From positions 1 through 64,000 of the forward strand of contig JANXWK010000008.1 in NCBI GenBank assembly GCA_025351165.1: 64,000 bases of DNA, in the 5' to 3' direction. This stretch comes from Hyphomicrobiales bacterium. Its GTDB lineage: Bacteria; Pseudomonadota; Alphaproteobacteria; Rhizobiales; Beijerinckiaceae. A program made the translations under genes and the position numbers. Below are positions 37,201 through 46,644 of this stretch, piece by piece. Each line of letters opens with the position of its first letter. Position 1 is the stretch's first letter. The notes under the pieces were generated by a model that saw only the letters and a program-made list of their open reading frames with translations, was not told the DNA's origin and ran no database searches.

Positions 37201-37886
37201 TCTTGATATTTTTTCCACATGTCCGGACGCATTTTTTTTGTTATGAATTCCGCTTGCTCTTTGCGCCATGTGGCAATTTTCTGGTGATTGCCACCAAGGA
37301 GGACTTCTGGAATGTCCTGCCCTTCAAATTGGCGCGGTTTTGTGTAATGCGGGTATTCCAATAGGTTGTTTTCAAAGCTTTCTTCGTTGCCAGATTGATC
37401 GTGTCCCATAACACCTGGTAGAAGACGTATGATGCTATCAAGGATAGCGATCGCTGCTATTTCACCCCCTGAAAGGATGAAATCGCCAAGAGATACAGGT
37501 ATGAGATTGCGGCCTTCAATGACGCGCTCATCAATACCTTCAAAACGCCCGCAAATAATAGCCACGCCATGCCCCTTTGAAAGTTCGTAGGCAAAGCTTT
37601 GCGTGTAAGGTATGCCACGGGGAGACATAACAAGGCGCGGACGGGTATCGTGCGAATGAGACACTGCATCTATTGCCTCACTCAAAACATCGGCGCGTAT
37701 GATCATGCCTGGGCCGCCACCTGTAGGCCTGTCATCCACTACGCGGTGCCTGCCTATGCCGTGATCGCGGATGTCTTTTGTCTCAAGGCTCCAGATACCT
37801 TTGCTAAGCGCGTCTCCTGCAAGACTTTGCCCAAGTGACGCTGGAAACATAGACGGAAAGAGTGTAAGGACTGTTGCTTTAAACAT
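37197..37886 (-). CDS. trmD: tRNA (guanine-N1)-methyltransferase TrmD
   Basis: TrmD methylates G37 of several tRNAs and uses a knotted SPOUT fold. The 229-residue protein has VVDDRPTGGGPGMIIRADVL, ICGRFEGIDERVI and SLGDFILSGGEIAAIAILD, covering the SAM-binding trefoil knot and the catalytic aspartate. It is the last gene of the minus-strand set ffh-rpsP-rimM-trmD and starts one base after the rimM stop. The usual downstream rplS is not present here. Confidence 0.96.
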   Translation of the reverse strand: MFKATVLTLFPSMFPASLGQSLAGDALSKGIWSLETKDIRDHGIGRHRVVDDRPTGGGPGMIIRADVLSEAIDAVSHSHDTRPRLVMSPRGIPYTQSFAYELSKGHGVAIICGRFEGIDERVIEGRNLIPVSLGDFILSGGEIAAIAILDSIIRLLPGVMGHDQSGNEESFENNLLEYPHYTKPRQFEGQDIPEVLLGGNHQKIATWRKEQAEFITKKMRPDMWKKYQD

Positions 37887-37887
37887 C

Positions 37888-38478
37888 TCAACCTATTTGG
37901 TCTGATGGACCAGGCGTATTGTCTCTGGCGCTTTCAAAGCTTGGCTGATCCACTATTACATATTTATCATTTAAATTTATGTCTGGTACAGCTGCTTTGG
38001 TAAATGGCAGCATGACAGATATGCCGCCTTCAGACGGCCTGATTTCGAGCATATCGCCTGCTCCAAAATTAAACAGTGCAAGTATTTTTCCAAGTAGAAG
38101 ATTATCTGATGTTTTTACATCAAGGCCAACAAGATCAGCATGGAAATATTCATTTTCTTCTTGGATTTGACCAAGAAGTGCGCGGTCTATGTAGAGGGGA
38201 AGGTTCGTAAGTCTCTCAGCTGCTGTTCGATCAGTTATATTTTTGACGCGTGCGATCAAAATGTTTTTACCAGCTCGCAGATGCGTAATTTCAAATCTGC
38301 GATTATTATCGGACATTAGAGGACCGTAGGAGCCGATAGCAAATGGATCAGCAGTGTAGGACTGAAGCCGAATTTCACCTTTGAGGCCTTGAGCCGCTCC
38401 AAATTTCCCAAGTAAAAGCATATTCGATTCGGAGCCAGAAGGAGACGATGAAGGTTTAACACCTTTATTATCAACCAT
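37888..38478 (-). CDS. rimM: 16S rRNA processing protein RimM
   Basis: RimM binds ribosomal protein S19 and helps mature the 30S head. The 196-residue protein has the N-terminal beta-barrel start LLLGKFGAAQGLKGEIRLQSY and the PRC-barrel region around DLVGLDVKTSDNLLLGKI with VMLPFTKAAVPDINL. A strong GGAGG lies before the ATG at 38478. The N terminus carries about 20 serine-rich, low-complexity residues before the core. It is directly followed by trmD. Confidence 0.94.
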   Translation of the reverse strand: MVDNKGVKPSSSPSGSESNMLLLGKFGAAQGLKGEIRLQSYTADPFAIGSYGPLMSDNNRRFEITHLRAGKNILIARVKNITDRTAAERLTNLPLYIDRALLGQIQEENEYFHADLVGLDVKTSDNLLLGKILALFNFGAGDMLEIRPSEGGISVMLPFTKAAVPDINLNDKYVIVDQPSFESARDNTPGPSDQIG

Positions 38479-38541
38479 GATTCGCCTCCGATGTTATTTA
38501 ATGAATATATTTCAGTACCACTCATCCGTCCTTTCAGGACA

Positions 38542-38564
38542 CCTTCTCCCGCAAGGGGAGAAGG
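38542..38564. repeat. Short palindromic repeat between rpsP and rimM
   Basis: CCTTCTCCC and GGGAGAAGG form a perfect 9-bp stem with a five-base loop. It looks like a fragment of the palindromic intergenic repeats common in alphaproteobacteria and resembles in style the repeats around cobS-cobT. No T-run follows on the minus strand, so it is not an obvious terminator; it could tune rimM-trmD expression. Confidence 0.55.
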
Positions 38565-38574
38565 AAAGAAGAGA

Positions 38575-38988
38575 TTAAGCTGCTTCTGGAGCTGGAGTTG
38601 CGGCGGCTTCTGCTGCATCAGCTGCTGCTTTTTCAAGAGCGGCTTTTGCATCGCTTGCTGCTTTTGCAGCTGCATCCAAACGATCCTGTGCCTTTTTCTT
38701 TGGCTTAGCTTTAATTTGGTTATTACCAGCTTCACGTTTTAGAAGGCCAACAGCATCCAAAAAGCGAGCTACGCGGTCAGTTGGCTGCGCGCCATTTACC
38801 ATCCATTGTTTTGCTTTTTCAACGTTCAATACAACGCGATCAGCAGAATCCTTTGATTTCAAAGGATCAAATGTACCCAGCTTTTCGATGAAGCGACCAT
38901 CCCGTGGGGAGCGGGCATCCGCTACAACGATTGAGTAATGTGGACGCTTTTTTGTGCCACCGCGAGCAAGACGAATTTTAAGAGACAT
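38575..38988 (-). CDS. rpsP: 30S ribosomal protein S16
   Basis: S16 is an essential protein of the 30S body. The 137-residue protein starts [22 protein letters not shown] and has [17 protein letters not shown], the family's conserved core in the first 80 residues. The last 45 residues form an alanine- and lysine-rich tail, an extension usual in alphaproteobacterial S16. It lies between ffh and rimM on the minus strand. Confidence 0.97.
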   Translation of the reverse strand: MSLKIRLARGGTKKRPHYSIVVADARSPRDGRFIEKLGTFDPLKSKDSADRVVLNVEKAKQWMVNGAQPTDRVARFLDAVGLLKREAGNNQIKAKPKKKAQDRLDAAAKAASDAKAALEKAAADAAEAAATPAPEAA

Positions 38989-39031
38989 AGTTTAGTTCCT
39001 TTAGCTGTCGTTGAAAGTTAATTGCGTGGAG

Positions 39032-40597
39032 TTATTTCTTCTTGCCTCCCCCAAAGGGAAAGCCGCCAAAATTCGGGAGTTTAGGAGAGCCAAGTCCAGG
39101 CAGCTTCAAGCCACCAGCACCAGGAAGCCCTGGGAAATTTTCAGGCAGTTTGGGCATGTTACCGCCCATCTGACGCTGCATATCTTCAAGCTGGGCTGGA
39201 TCAATGTTGGGCATTCCACTCCTCATCATGCCACCCAGTCCGCCTGCGCCTTTGCCAAGGCCCATCATGCCAGCCATTTTTGCCATCATGCCGCCCTTGC
39301 CTTTGGACATCATTTTCATCATGTCTGCCATTTGGCGGTGCATTTTAAGCAGCTTGTTGATTTCTTCCTGGCTTGTGCCAGAGCCTGCCGCAACGCGTTT
39401 TTTGCGGCTGTTTTTTAATAAATCTGGATTTTCACGTTCTTTTTTAGTCATTGAGCTAATGATAGCCAATTGCCGTTTGACAGCTTTATCATTCATTTTG
39501 CTATCTGGTATTTGGCCTTTAAGCTTTGCAGCCCCTGGGATCATCCCCATCATTGCCTGCAAACCGCCCATTTTTTCAAGCTGTTTGAGCTGCATGGCCA
39601 GATCGTCAAGGTCAAACTTGCCTTTAGCCATCTTCTGCGCCATGCGCAGCGCGTCTTCCTGATCAATATTCTGCGAAGCACGTTCAACCAGCGAAACAAT
39701 ATCGCCCATGCCAAGAATAAGATTGGCAATACGCTCTGGCTGAAAATCTTCCAGCGCGTCCTCTTTTTCGCCAACACCTATCAGCTTGATGGGCTTGCCC
39801 GTTACAGCGCGCATGGATAAAGCTGCACCGCCGCGACCATCACCATCAACACGGGTGAGAACAATACCTGTTATGCCAATCTGACCGTCAAAGGCTCTTG
39901 CTGTATTAACGGCGTCCTGTCCAGTGAGCGCATCAGCAACGAGCAATACCTCGTGGGGATTGGTTATGCGTTTAACCTCTGCCACTTCAGCCATTAATTC
40001 TTCGTCAACAGTGGTGCGCCCTGCTGTGTCCAGCATAAGCACATCATAGCCACCAAGACGTGCGGCCTCATGGGCGCGTTTGGCAATCTCTATTGCAGAT
40101 TGTCCAGCAATGATTGGCAGCGTATCAACGCCAACTTTCCTGCCTAAAATGGCTAGTTGCTCCATGGCGGCCGGGCGGCGTGTATCCAGTGAGGCAAGGA
40201 GAACTTTTTTCCTAAATTTATTACTCAGGCGTTTGGCAATTTTGCCAGTTGAGGTGGTTTTACCAGATCCTTGCAAGCCCACCATCAAAATGCCAACAGG
40301 GGCTACAGCATTCAAATCAATTGGATCTGCCGTGCTGCCAAGCATTTCAATGAGGCAATCATTGACAATCTTGATGACCATCTGTCCTGGTTTAATGGAA
40401 CGGATAACCTCCTGGCCAATGGCACGGGCTGTTACCTTCTCAATGAAACTTTTAACAACATCGAGCGCAACATCGGCCTCCAGCAATGCACGGCGAATTT
40501 CGCGCATAGCCTCACCAACATCGGCTTCGCTAAGGGCACCGCGTCCTGTGAGCTTGTCAAAAATGCTCGATAGCCTGCTGGATAAACTGTCAAACAT
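39032..40597 (-). CDS. ffh: Signal recognition particle protein Ffh
   Basis: Ffh is the GTPase that binds signal sequences and 4.5S RNA and delivers nascent membrane proteins to FtsY. The 521-residue protein has the helical N domain (MFDSLSSRLSSIFDKLTGRG), the G domain with GLQGSGKTTS near residue 110, DTRRPAA, DTAGR and TRVDGDGRGGAALS, and a methionine-rich M domain with the RNA-binding GSG loop (AAGSGTSQEEI). The C terminus is rich in glycine and methionine. It is followed 43 bp later by rpsP. Confidence 0.97.
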   Translation of the reverse strand: MFDSLSSRLSSIFDKLTGRGALSEADVGEAMREIRRALLEADVALDVVKSFIEKVTARAIGQEVIRSIKPGQMVIKIVNDCLIEMLGSTADPIDLNAVAPVGILMVGLQGSGKTTSTGKIAKRLSNKFRKKVLLASLDTRRPAAMEQLAILGRKVGVDTLPIIAGQSAIEIAKRAHEAARLGGYDVLMLDTAGRTTVDEELMAEVAEVKRITNPHEVLLVADALTGQDAVNTARAFDGQIGITGIVLTRVDGDGRGGAALSMRAVTGKPIKLIGVGEKEDALEDFQPERIANLILGMGDIVSLVERASQNIDQEDALRMAQKMAKGKFDLDDLAMQLKQLEKMGGLQAMMGMIPGAAKLKGQIPDSKMNDKAVKRQLAIISSMTKKERENPDLLKNSRKKRVAAGSGTSQEEINKLLKMHRQMADMMKMMSKGKGGMMAKMAGMMGLGKGAGGLGGMMRSGMPNIDPAQLEDMQRQMGGNMPKLPENFPGLPGAGGLKLPGLGSPKLPNFGGFPFGGGKKK

Positions 40598-40693
40598 TAA
40601 ACCTCTGTCATAATTCTATTAAGACCGCCTGCAAATATCCATTTTTTTGTGTTTCAATGCTCACGTATTTAAGTACGCTGCGCTTCGAAACTC

Positions 40694-40715
40694 AAAAACC
40701 AGCCATTTTCGGCTG
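40694..40715 (-). terminator. Rho-independent terminator downstream of acs
   Basis: On the minus strand CAGCC and GGCTG form a stem with a six-base loop followed directly by GTTTTT. It is 318 bp after the acs stop and about 97 bp before the ffh start, so it separates the acs (or small RNA) transcript from ffh. Confidence 0.65.
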
Positions 40716-40852
40716 ACTTCAACGAATTCTGCACTGGTTTACAACCCACAAAATAATATCGCGCCCGAGGGCGCAGACGCGCTGTCGGACGTTGACCTCC
40801 AGGGTCAAGCCCCAGTCGGTGTCTCAAGCAACAAGTTGTTACACAAGAAGTG

Positions 40853-40861
40853 TGTGGATAA
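40853..40861 (-). promoter_or_regulatory. DnaA box match outside the origin region
   Basis: TGTGGATAA is the exact complement of TTATCCACA. It is a single site with no CtrA-type box nearby, 12.5 kb from the predicted origin. It may be a regulatory DnaA site or chance. Confidence 0.35.
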
Positions 40862-41032
40862 CGTGAAAATATTATTGAGTCAACATGATAGAGAGGTTGT
40901 TTTGGGCAACTTTTAGCTTGTTAGTTTTGCAGACGACCTATCCCCTAAAGTGAAAAGTAAGTGTATCGCCAGAGGTTAGCCGTACTTCAATGGTTTTGAG
41001 ATAGGTTTGAACAGGCAAAACATAATTTTTAG

Positions 41033-42976
41033 TCACTTCTTATGCTGCCTGTTATCGATTAGATCACTTACTACAGTTGGGTCAGCCAAAGTTGATATAT
41101 CGCCTAGGTTGCCAAAATCGTTTTCTGCAATTTTGCGCAGGATGCGCCGCATGATTTTGCCGGATCTGGTTTTAGGCAGTCCGGGTGCAAATTGAATGAG
41201 ATCTGGCGTGGCAATAGGGCCAATTTCAGTACGCACCCAGTTTACAAGCTCTTTTTTAAGCTCCTGGGTTGGCTTTTCACCCTGCATAAGGGTGACATAG
41301 GCGTAAATGCCCTGACCCTTAATGTCGTGTGGGTAACCTACGACCGCAGCTTCAGACACTTTATCATGCGCAACGAGCGCTGATTCAACTTCAGCAGTGC
41401 CCATGCGGTGGCCAGAGACATTAATGACATCATCCACACGGCCTGTAATCCAATAATAGCCGTCGCTATCACGACGTGCGCCATCGCCTGTAAAATATTT
41501 ATTAGGGTAGGTGCTGAAATAGGTCTGCATGAAACGCTCATGATCGCCATATAGTGTGCGCATCTGGCCCGGCCAACTTTGTGCTATCACAAGGTTACCC
41601 TCGCAGACGCCCTCCATGACTTTACCTTCAGGATCTACAATCTGTGGTGTAACACCAAAAAAAGGCAGGGTGGCTGAACCAGCTTTCAAACGGGTAGCGC
41701 CTGGCAGGGGGGTTATGAGAATGCCGCCCGTTTCTGTCTGCCACCATGTGTCCATAATAGGGCAAATGCCGTTGCCAACGACATTATAATACCACTCCCA
41801 CGCCTCTGGATTAATAGGCTCACCCACAGACCCCAGCAAACGCAAGGATGAACGGCTGGTGCGCGTCACCCATTCATCGCCCTTGGACATGAGGGCGCGA
41901 ATGGCCGTTGGTGCTGTGTAGAAGGTGTTGACCTTGTGCTTGTCAATCACCTGCCAGAAGCGGCTATCATCTGGATAGTTTGGTACGCCTTCAAACATAA
42001 GGGTTGTTGCGCCATTGGCGAGCGGGCCATAAATAATATAGGAATGGCCTGTGATCCAGCCAATATCAGCTGTGCACCAATATACATCGCCATCCTTATA
42101 ATCAAAAATATATTGATGGGTCATGGATGCAAAAACAAGATAACCACCTGTTGTATGCACTACACCTTTTGGCTTGCCAGTGGAGCCAGATGTATACAGC
42201 AGAAACAAGGGATCCTCAGCATTCATTTCAACAGCTGGGCAGTGATCTGTAACTTTGGCAGCTTCATCCTCGTACCAAAAATCGCGCCCCTGTTTCATAT
42301 CAACAGCACCGCCCGTGCGCTTGACAACAAGCACGGTTTTTATACCCCCTTTAACTTTTATGGACGCTGCATCCACATTTTTTTTAAGTGGCACAGTTTT
42401 GCCACCGCGCAGGCCTTCATCAGATGTAATGACGATTTTTGATTCGCAATCCTCAATGCGGTTTGCCAAAGACTCTGGTGAAAACCCGCCAAACACAACA
42501 GAATGTACCGCGCCGATGCGGGTGCAGGCCAGCATGGCGTAGGCAGCTTCTGGAATCATGGGCATGTAGATGGTAACGCGGTCGCCTTTTTGGACATTAT
42601 GGGCTTTGAGCACATTGGCAAAGCGCGAAACTTCCGAATATAATTTGGTGTAAGTTATGTGGCGGCTGTCTTTTGGATCATCGCCTTCCCAGATGATGGC
42701 TGTCTGATTGCCGCGTGTTAGAAGGTGGCGGTCTATGCAATTGTGGGAAACATTGGTGGTGCCATCTTCAAACCAGCGGATGGAAACCTTGTCTGGCTCA
42801 AAAGAAGTATTTTTTATTTTTGCATAGGGTGTGAACCAGTCAATACGTTTGCCGTGTTCTGCCCAAAATGCTTCATTGTCTTCCAGGGAATGTTCATACA
42901 TGCTTGTGTAAGCAGGTGCATCTATAAGGGCACGTTTGGCCCATTCTGGCGAAATATCGTGAATTTTATCCTGCAC
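41033..42976 (-). CDS. acs: Acetyl-coenzyme A synthetase
   Basis: Acs activates acetate to acetyl-CoA through acetyl-AMP. The 647-residue protein, the usual length, has the AMP-binding P-loop [20 protein letters not shown], the [10 protein letters not shown] motif, [20 protein letters not shown] and the C-terminal [14 protein letters not shown] whose lysine is the acetylation-controlled catalytic residue. The start is GTG, with GGGAG seven bases before it. It is divergent from the mechanosensitive channel gene. Confidence 0.96.
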   Translation of the reverse strand: MQDKIHDISPEWAKRALIDAPAYTSMYEHSLEDNEAFWAEHGKRIDWFTPYAKIKNTSFEPDKVSIRWFEDGTTNVSHNCIDRHLLTRGNQTAIIWEGDDPKDSRHITYTKLYSEVSRFANVLKAHNVQKGDRVTIYMPMIPEAAYAMLACTRIGAVHSVVFGGFSPESLANRIEDCESKIVITSDEGLRGGKTVPLKKNVDAASIKVKGGIKTVLVVKRTGGAVDMKQGRDFWYEDEAAKVTDHCPAVEMNAEDPLFLLYTSGSTGKPKGVVHTTGGYLVFASMTHQYIFDYKDGDVYWCTADIGWITGHSYIIYGPLANGATTLMFEGVPNYPDDSRFWQVIDKHKVNTFYTAPTAIRALMSKGDEWVTRTSRSSLRLLGSVGEPINPEAWEWYYNVVGNGICPIMDTWWQTETGGILITPLPGATRLKAGSATLPFFGVTPQIVDPEGKVMEGVCEGNLVIAQSWPGQMRTLYGDHERFMQTYFSTYPNKYFTGDGARRDSDGYYWITGRVDDVINVSGHRMGTAEVESALVAHDKVSEAAVVGYPHDIKGQGIYAYVTLMQGEKPTQELKKELVNWVRTEIGPIATPDLIQFAPGLPKTRSGKIMRRILRKIAENDFGNLGDISTLADPTVVSDLIDNRQHKK

Positions 42977-43225
42977 AGAATTCTCCCAAATGCCGTTATT
43001 ATAGTTTCTACAGAGAAAATCATTATTACACTATATTTTAAGCGCGATAAGCTCAATCATATCCGAATCACTCAAAAATTGAACTTATCTAGGTTTTTTA
43101 GAATCATGCAACACATACAAAAAATAGGGTCAATTTATAAAACCACATTCCCTAGAGACAGGCAACCAACTGATTTGTCTTGTTTTTCTAGATATTGGTT
43201 TTACAGGGCTTGGTTATGTAAGTAC

Positions 43226-45712
43226 ATGCTGAATATTATGTTTGGGGTATTTTTCAGTTTTTGTCTGGTTGGCAGTACTGGTTTTGCGCAGGTTGCAAGT
43301 GAAGCCATAAACCTTGATGGTATTCGGGCTTCCTTGCAGCAGATTGAAGCATCACTGGAACGTAAAGACCTGAGTGATAAGGAACTGCTTGATTTAAGAG
43401 GGCGGACTGAACCTTTAATTGAAGACCTGCAAGGTTTCATTGCCAAGCAAGTGCCCAAACTTGAGGGTATTAAAAGCAGGATTGAACAGCTAACGCCCAA
43501 AGACACAGCAAAAGACCTGGCAAAGCCAGATACTAAAGCTGAGGCACCTTTAGACGCGCCGCCTGAGATAAAACCAGTATTAGTGCCTGAAAATACAAAT
43601 CTTGCAAAAGAAAAAGACGAGCAGGCGCGGCTTCTGAAAGAGACCGATAATAATTTGCGAACTGCACGTTATGAATTTGAACGCGGACAGCAAATTCTCA
43701 ACACAATAACGGAACGAAGACGTGTATTGTTTACACGTGCGTTGCTTGATCGCAGCCAGCCACTCGTAAGCCCAGCGCTGTGGGTTGGTATTGGGCAGAT
43801 TCTGCCAAACGAATTACGTCTAATGGGTCGATTTTTTGGGGATTGGTCAGCGTCAGCCAGTCAAAATCTTGATCTCTTGCGGATCGCCCTGCTTATTGCC
43901 TTTGCTTTGCTGCTCATTTCAATTGCGCCACGTATACTTAAATTTGTATATAGTTTTGAGGGCAGGTCTAAGGCCATTGTAGCTCCAACACGGCTGGCAA
44001 AAGCCATTGCAGCTTTACGTATCATATTGGGCGCTACCCTTATTCCAGCCCTTATCTCATTTGTTACCTATATTTTCATTAAAGCGTTTGGACTAATCAA
44101 TGGCAAAATGGATGATATTGCATTTGTGGGTGTTACTGGCATAAGTCTGCTGTTCTTTTCACGCGCCATGACGCGCGCCATCATTCCTGTAGCGAACCCA
44201 AACTGGCGCATTTTCGACATTCCAGATCAGTTGGCAGTCAAGCTTCAATGGGTCATTGCCTATGTGGCTTTTACTCTTGTTGCGGGTAAAATACTGGAAG
44301 TATTATTTCAGACTATTGTTGCGCCTCTTACTATAATGATTGCCATAAAAGGCCTTACAGCCATTATTGTAGCCGTTATTATTTCCCAGGCTTTGCGTGA
44401 AATCACTGTAGTTGATGAGAGTAAACTGGAAGACGAGGCTTGTTTTGGGCCTAATACTTCACCTGAACCTGAACATGCCAACTGGTTCAGGATTGCGGGC
44501 TGGATATTCTGCAGCATTATCATCTTATCCGCGGCTGGCGGTTATATCGCTCTTGCATCATTTTTGGCCTATCAGATCGCATGGGTGGCCGTTGTTGCCG
44601 TACTTCTTGTTCTAGGGTTGATCATCGTTGATGAGGCTATCGGTAAAGGCATGTCCTCTGACGGGCTGATCGGCCGTAAAATGCGTAATTCAGTTGGCCT
44701 TAAAAGCGGTTCAATAAATCAAATTAGTATAATTGCTTCTGGTTTGCTGCGGCTGACAGCTTTTTTAATCGCGTTGTTTTTAATTCTTGCACCTTGGGGG
44801 GTGGATAGTGGTGATCTGACTGGATATCTCAAATCCGCGTTTTTTGGGTTTCAGGTTGCAGGTGTCACAATCTCTTTTTCAACAATCGCTACAGCTCTTA
44901 TCATATTCATTGTGGGTGTTAGCCTTACACGTTCTGTGCAACGCTGGCTGGAACTGCGTTACCTGCCTCTGACGGGACTTGATGTTGGTCTACGCAACTC
45001 CATCAAAACTATTTTTGGGTATATTGGTATTTTTATCGCCTCTGCTCTTGCTTTCAGCGTGGCTGGTTTAAGCCTGGACAAGCTTACCATAGTTGCCGGA
45101 GCACTTTCTGTTGGTATCGGGTTTGGCTTACAGTCTATCGTAAACAACTTTGTGTCTGGTCTAATTTTGCTTTGGGAACGGCCTTTACGCGTTGGTGACT
45201 GGATTGCGGTTGGGGGCGAGGAAGGAATTGTAAAACGTATCAATGTGCGTGCAACTGAAATTGAAACGTTTGATAAAGCCAGTCTCATTGTGCCCAACAG
45301 TGAATTTATTTCAGGACGTGTAAAAAACTGGGTCCATAGCAACCGTTATGCGCGCATTATTATTCCCATCAGCATAAAAAATTCAACTGAACCTAAACAT
45401 ATTGAAAGAATATTAAACGAAGTTGCATTGGCGCACAGAGAGGTTTTATCGCAACCTGCGCCGCGCGTGTTTTTTATGAAAATTACCGATGCATCCCTTG
45501 ATTTTGAGTTACGCTGTTTTGCGGATGTAGACGTGATGGGTGTAACCCGTAGCGAGCTGCTTTTTGCCCTTTACGAACGGCTTCAGGTTGAAGGTATCGA
45601 TATGCCTTCAACAGCCAATGTGATTGAGGCAGCTGATATTGAGAAAATTAGTTCTGTAATCACAGCCCGCATACAAAGTGGAGAGATTGCTATCAAAAGA
45701 ATGGATAAGTAG
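43226..45712 (+). CDS. Large MscS-family mechanosensitive channel with DUF3772-type periplasmic region
   Basis: From the ATG at 43226 the protein is 828 residues, starting with a signal peptide (MFGVFFSFCLVGSTGFAQ). A periplasmic helical region rich in charged residues follows (about residues 25-200), then about ten membrane helices, and the MscS pore and beta domain near the end: AGALSVGIGFGLQSIVNNFVSG, RPLRVGDWI and VPNSEFISGRVKNW. It should open on membrane tension and release osmolytes. The open frame continues upstream to 42725 antisense to acs, but that part is not credible. The ribosome site is weak, so the start is uncertain. Confidence 0.88.
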   Translation: MLNIMFGVFFSFCLVGSTGFAQVASEAINLDGIRASLQQIEASLERKDLSDKELLDLRGRTEPLIEDLQGFIAKQVPKLEGIKSRIEQLTPKDTAKDLAKPDTKAEAPLDAPPEIKPVLVPENTNLAKEKDEQARLLKETDNNLRTARYEFERGQQILNTITERRRVLFTRALLDRSQPLVSPALWVGIGQILPNELRLMGRFFGDWSASASQNLDLLRIALLIAFALLLISIAPRILKFVYSFEGRSKAIVAPTRLAKAIAALRIILGATLIPALISFVTYIFIKAFGLINGKMDDIAFVGVTGISLLFFSRAMTRAIIPVANPNWRIFDIPDQLAVKLQWVIAYVAFTLVAGKILEVLFQTIVAPLTIMIAIKGLTAIIVAVIISQALREITVVDESKLEDEACFGPNTSPEPEHANWFRIAGWIFCSIIILSAAGGYIALASFLAYQIAWVAVVAVLLVLGLIIVDEAIGKGMSSDGLIGRKMRNSVGLKSGSINQISIIASGLLRLTAFLIALFLILAPWGVDSGDLTGYLKSAFFGFQVAGVTISFSTIATALIIFIVGVSLTRSVQRWLELRYLPLTGLDVGLRNSIKTIFGYIGIFIASALAFSVAGLSLDKLTIVAGALSVGIGFGLQSIVNNFVSGLILLWERPLRVGDWIAVGGEEGIVKRINVRATEIETFDKASLIVPNSEFISGRVKNWVHSNRYARIIIPISIKNSTEPKHIERILNEVALAHREVLSQPAPRVFFMKITDASLDFELRCFADVDVMGVTRSELLFALYERLQVEGIDMPSTANVIEAADIEKISSVITARIQSGEIAIKRMDK

Positions 45713-45721
45713 TCATTCTGA

Positions 45722-46624
45722 CTACTGTTTCCACCTTACAGTGCCCTTGCCATCATCTGCTTTTTTGTCACCTGGTTTTCCAACCTTGATGCCACTATCA
45801 GATTGGGCAAGCGGTTTGGCAGGGATGGGAGGTGCTTCTTTCATGAGCAATATGGAAATGCGACGGTTTGCGGCAATGTAAGGGTCGTCCGGAAACATGG
45901 GTTCTGTATCAGCTTTGCCCACTACAGACTGGAATTTATCATCTGGCACACCAGAACTTGCCAGAATATCACGTACAGACAACGCACGTTCAGTTGATAC
46001 CTGCCATGCAGCTCCACCATTTGAGGCTGCGCCACGCTGTCCAGAAGTGTGTCCAGCGATACGGATACGGTTTGGCAATTTGCGTAAGGCTGGCCCCAGT
46101 TTTTCCAGGATGAGACGCGTGCGCTCGTAAGGGGTTACGGAGCCTTCTGGAAACATGGATCGGCCGTCCTGATCAACTATCTGTAGATCAAGACCGTCTG
46201 GAGTTTCCTGAATAACAACATTTTTAGAAAGTTCGGCAAAGTCAGGCAAATCCTGAAGCGCCTGACGCAATGATGCTGCTGCCATGGCAAACTGGCGGTC
46301 GTTCAAAACAAGAATAAGGCCAGTGTCGCGTTTCTCAAATTTCACTGGTGCTGTAATGTCAGAGCCTTCATCTGTTGGTGCTCTTTCGACGTTTTTTAGA
46401 TTAGGCCGGACTGGAATACCATCCAGTTCAACAATACCAGCATTGCGTGTTTCTTTTTGCGATCCGAAAGCTTCGCGCATGGAACCAGCCACAATCTGAA
46501 GTTTTTTGGAATCCTGTGTCGAGAAGGCCGTCAGCATTACGAAAAAGCTCATGAGCAAACCCATAAGATCCGCAAATGTCACAAACCAGCCGTGACCACC
46601 AACATGTCCTTTTTTACGCGCCAT
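45722..46624 (-). CDS. MotB-like protein with OmpA peptidoglycan-binding domain
   Basis: The 300-residue protein has one N-terminal membrane helix (WFVTFADLMGLLMSFFVML) with D19 at the position of the proton-binding aspartate of MotB, a linker of about 110 residues and an OmpA-like domain with IRIAGHTSGQRG and NRRISILLM. With the MotA-like protein encoded upstream it should form an ion-driven stator fixed to the cell wall. No other flagellar genes are in the window, so the partner of this stator is unknown. Confidence 0.86.
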   Translation of the reverse strand: MARKKGHVGGHGWFVTFADLMGLLMSFFVMLTAFSTQDSKKLQIVAGSMREAFGSQKETRNAGIVELDGIPVRPNLKNVERAPTDEGSDITAPVKFEKRDTGLILVLNDRQFAMAAASLRQALQDLPDFAELSKNVVIQETPDGLDLQIVDQDGRSMFPEGSVTPYERTRLILEKLGPALRKLPNRIRIAGHTSGQRGAASNGGAAWQVSTERALSVRDILASSGVPDDKFQSVVGKADTEPMFPDDPYIAANRRISILLMKEAPPIPAKPLAQSDSGIKVGKPGDKKADDGKGTVRWKQ

Positions 46625-46644
46625 TTTACAAATTTTCCAAAATA

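Larger units (their letters stand above)
40598..41032. other. 435-bp gap between acs and ffh with structured, GC-rich segment
   Basis: On the minus strand this lies after the acs stop and before the ffh start. It has no supported protein gene. A GC-rich part contains two hairpins: GCGCC/GGCGC at 40761-40774 and TTGACC/GGTCAA at 40792-40808. A clear minus-strand terminator follows at 40694-40715. A minus-strand RNA of about 100-180 nucleotides could therefore end here, either from its own promoter or as the processed 3' end of acs mRNA. It lacks the conserved GGAAGCAGCC of SRP RNA. A DnaA-box match is at 40853-40861. Confidence 0.4.

Noticed and set aside
40647-40916. 89-codon plus-strand frame in the acs-ffh gap
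   Set aside because: It runs across hairpins and a terminator of the opposite strand and has no ribosome site or family; a structured RNA explains the segment better.
40598-41032. 4.5S SRP RNA next to ffh
   Set aside because: The conserved GGTCAGG and GGAAGCAGCC parts of SRP RNA are not present on either strand.
42725-43225. Upstream extension of the MscS-family gene antisense to acs
   Set aside because: It is the shadow of the acs coding strand; the signal peptide at 43226 marks the credible start.
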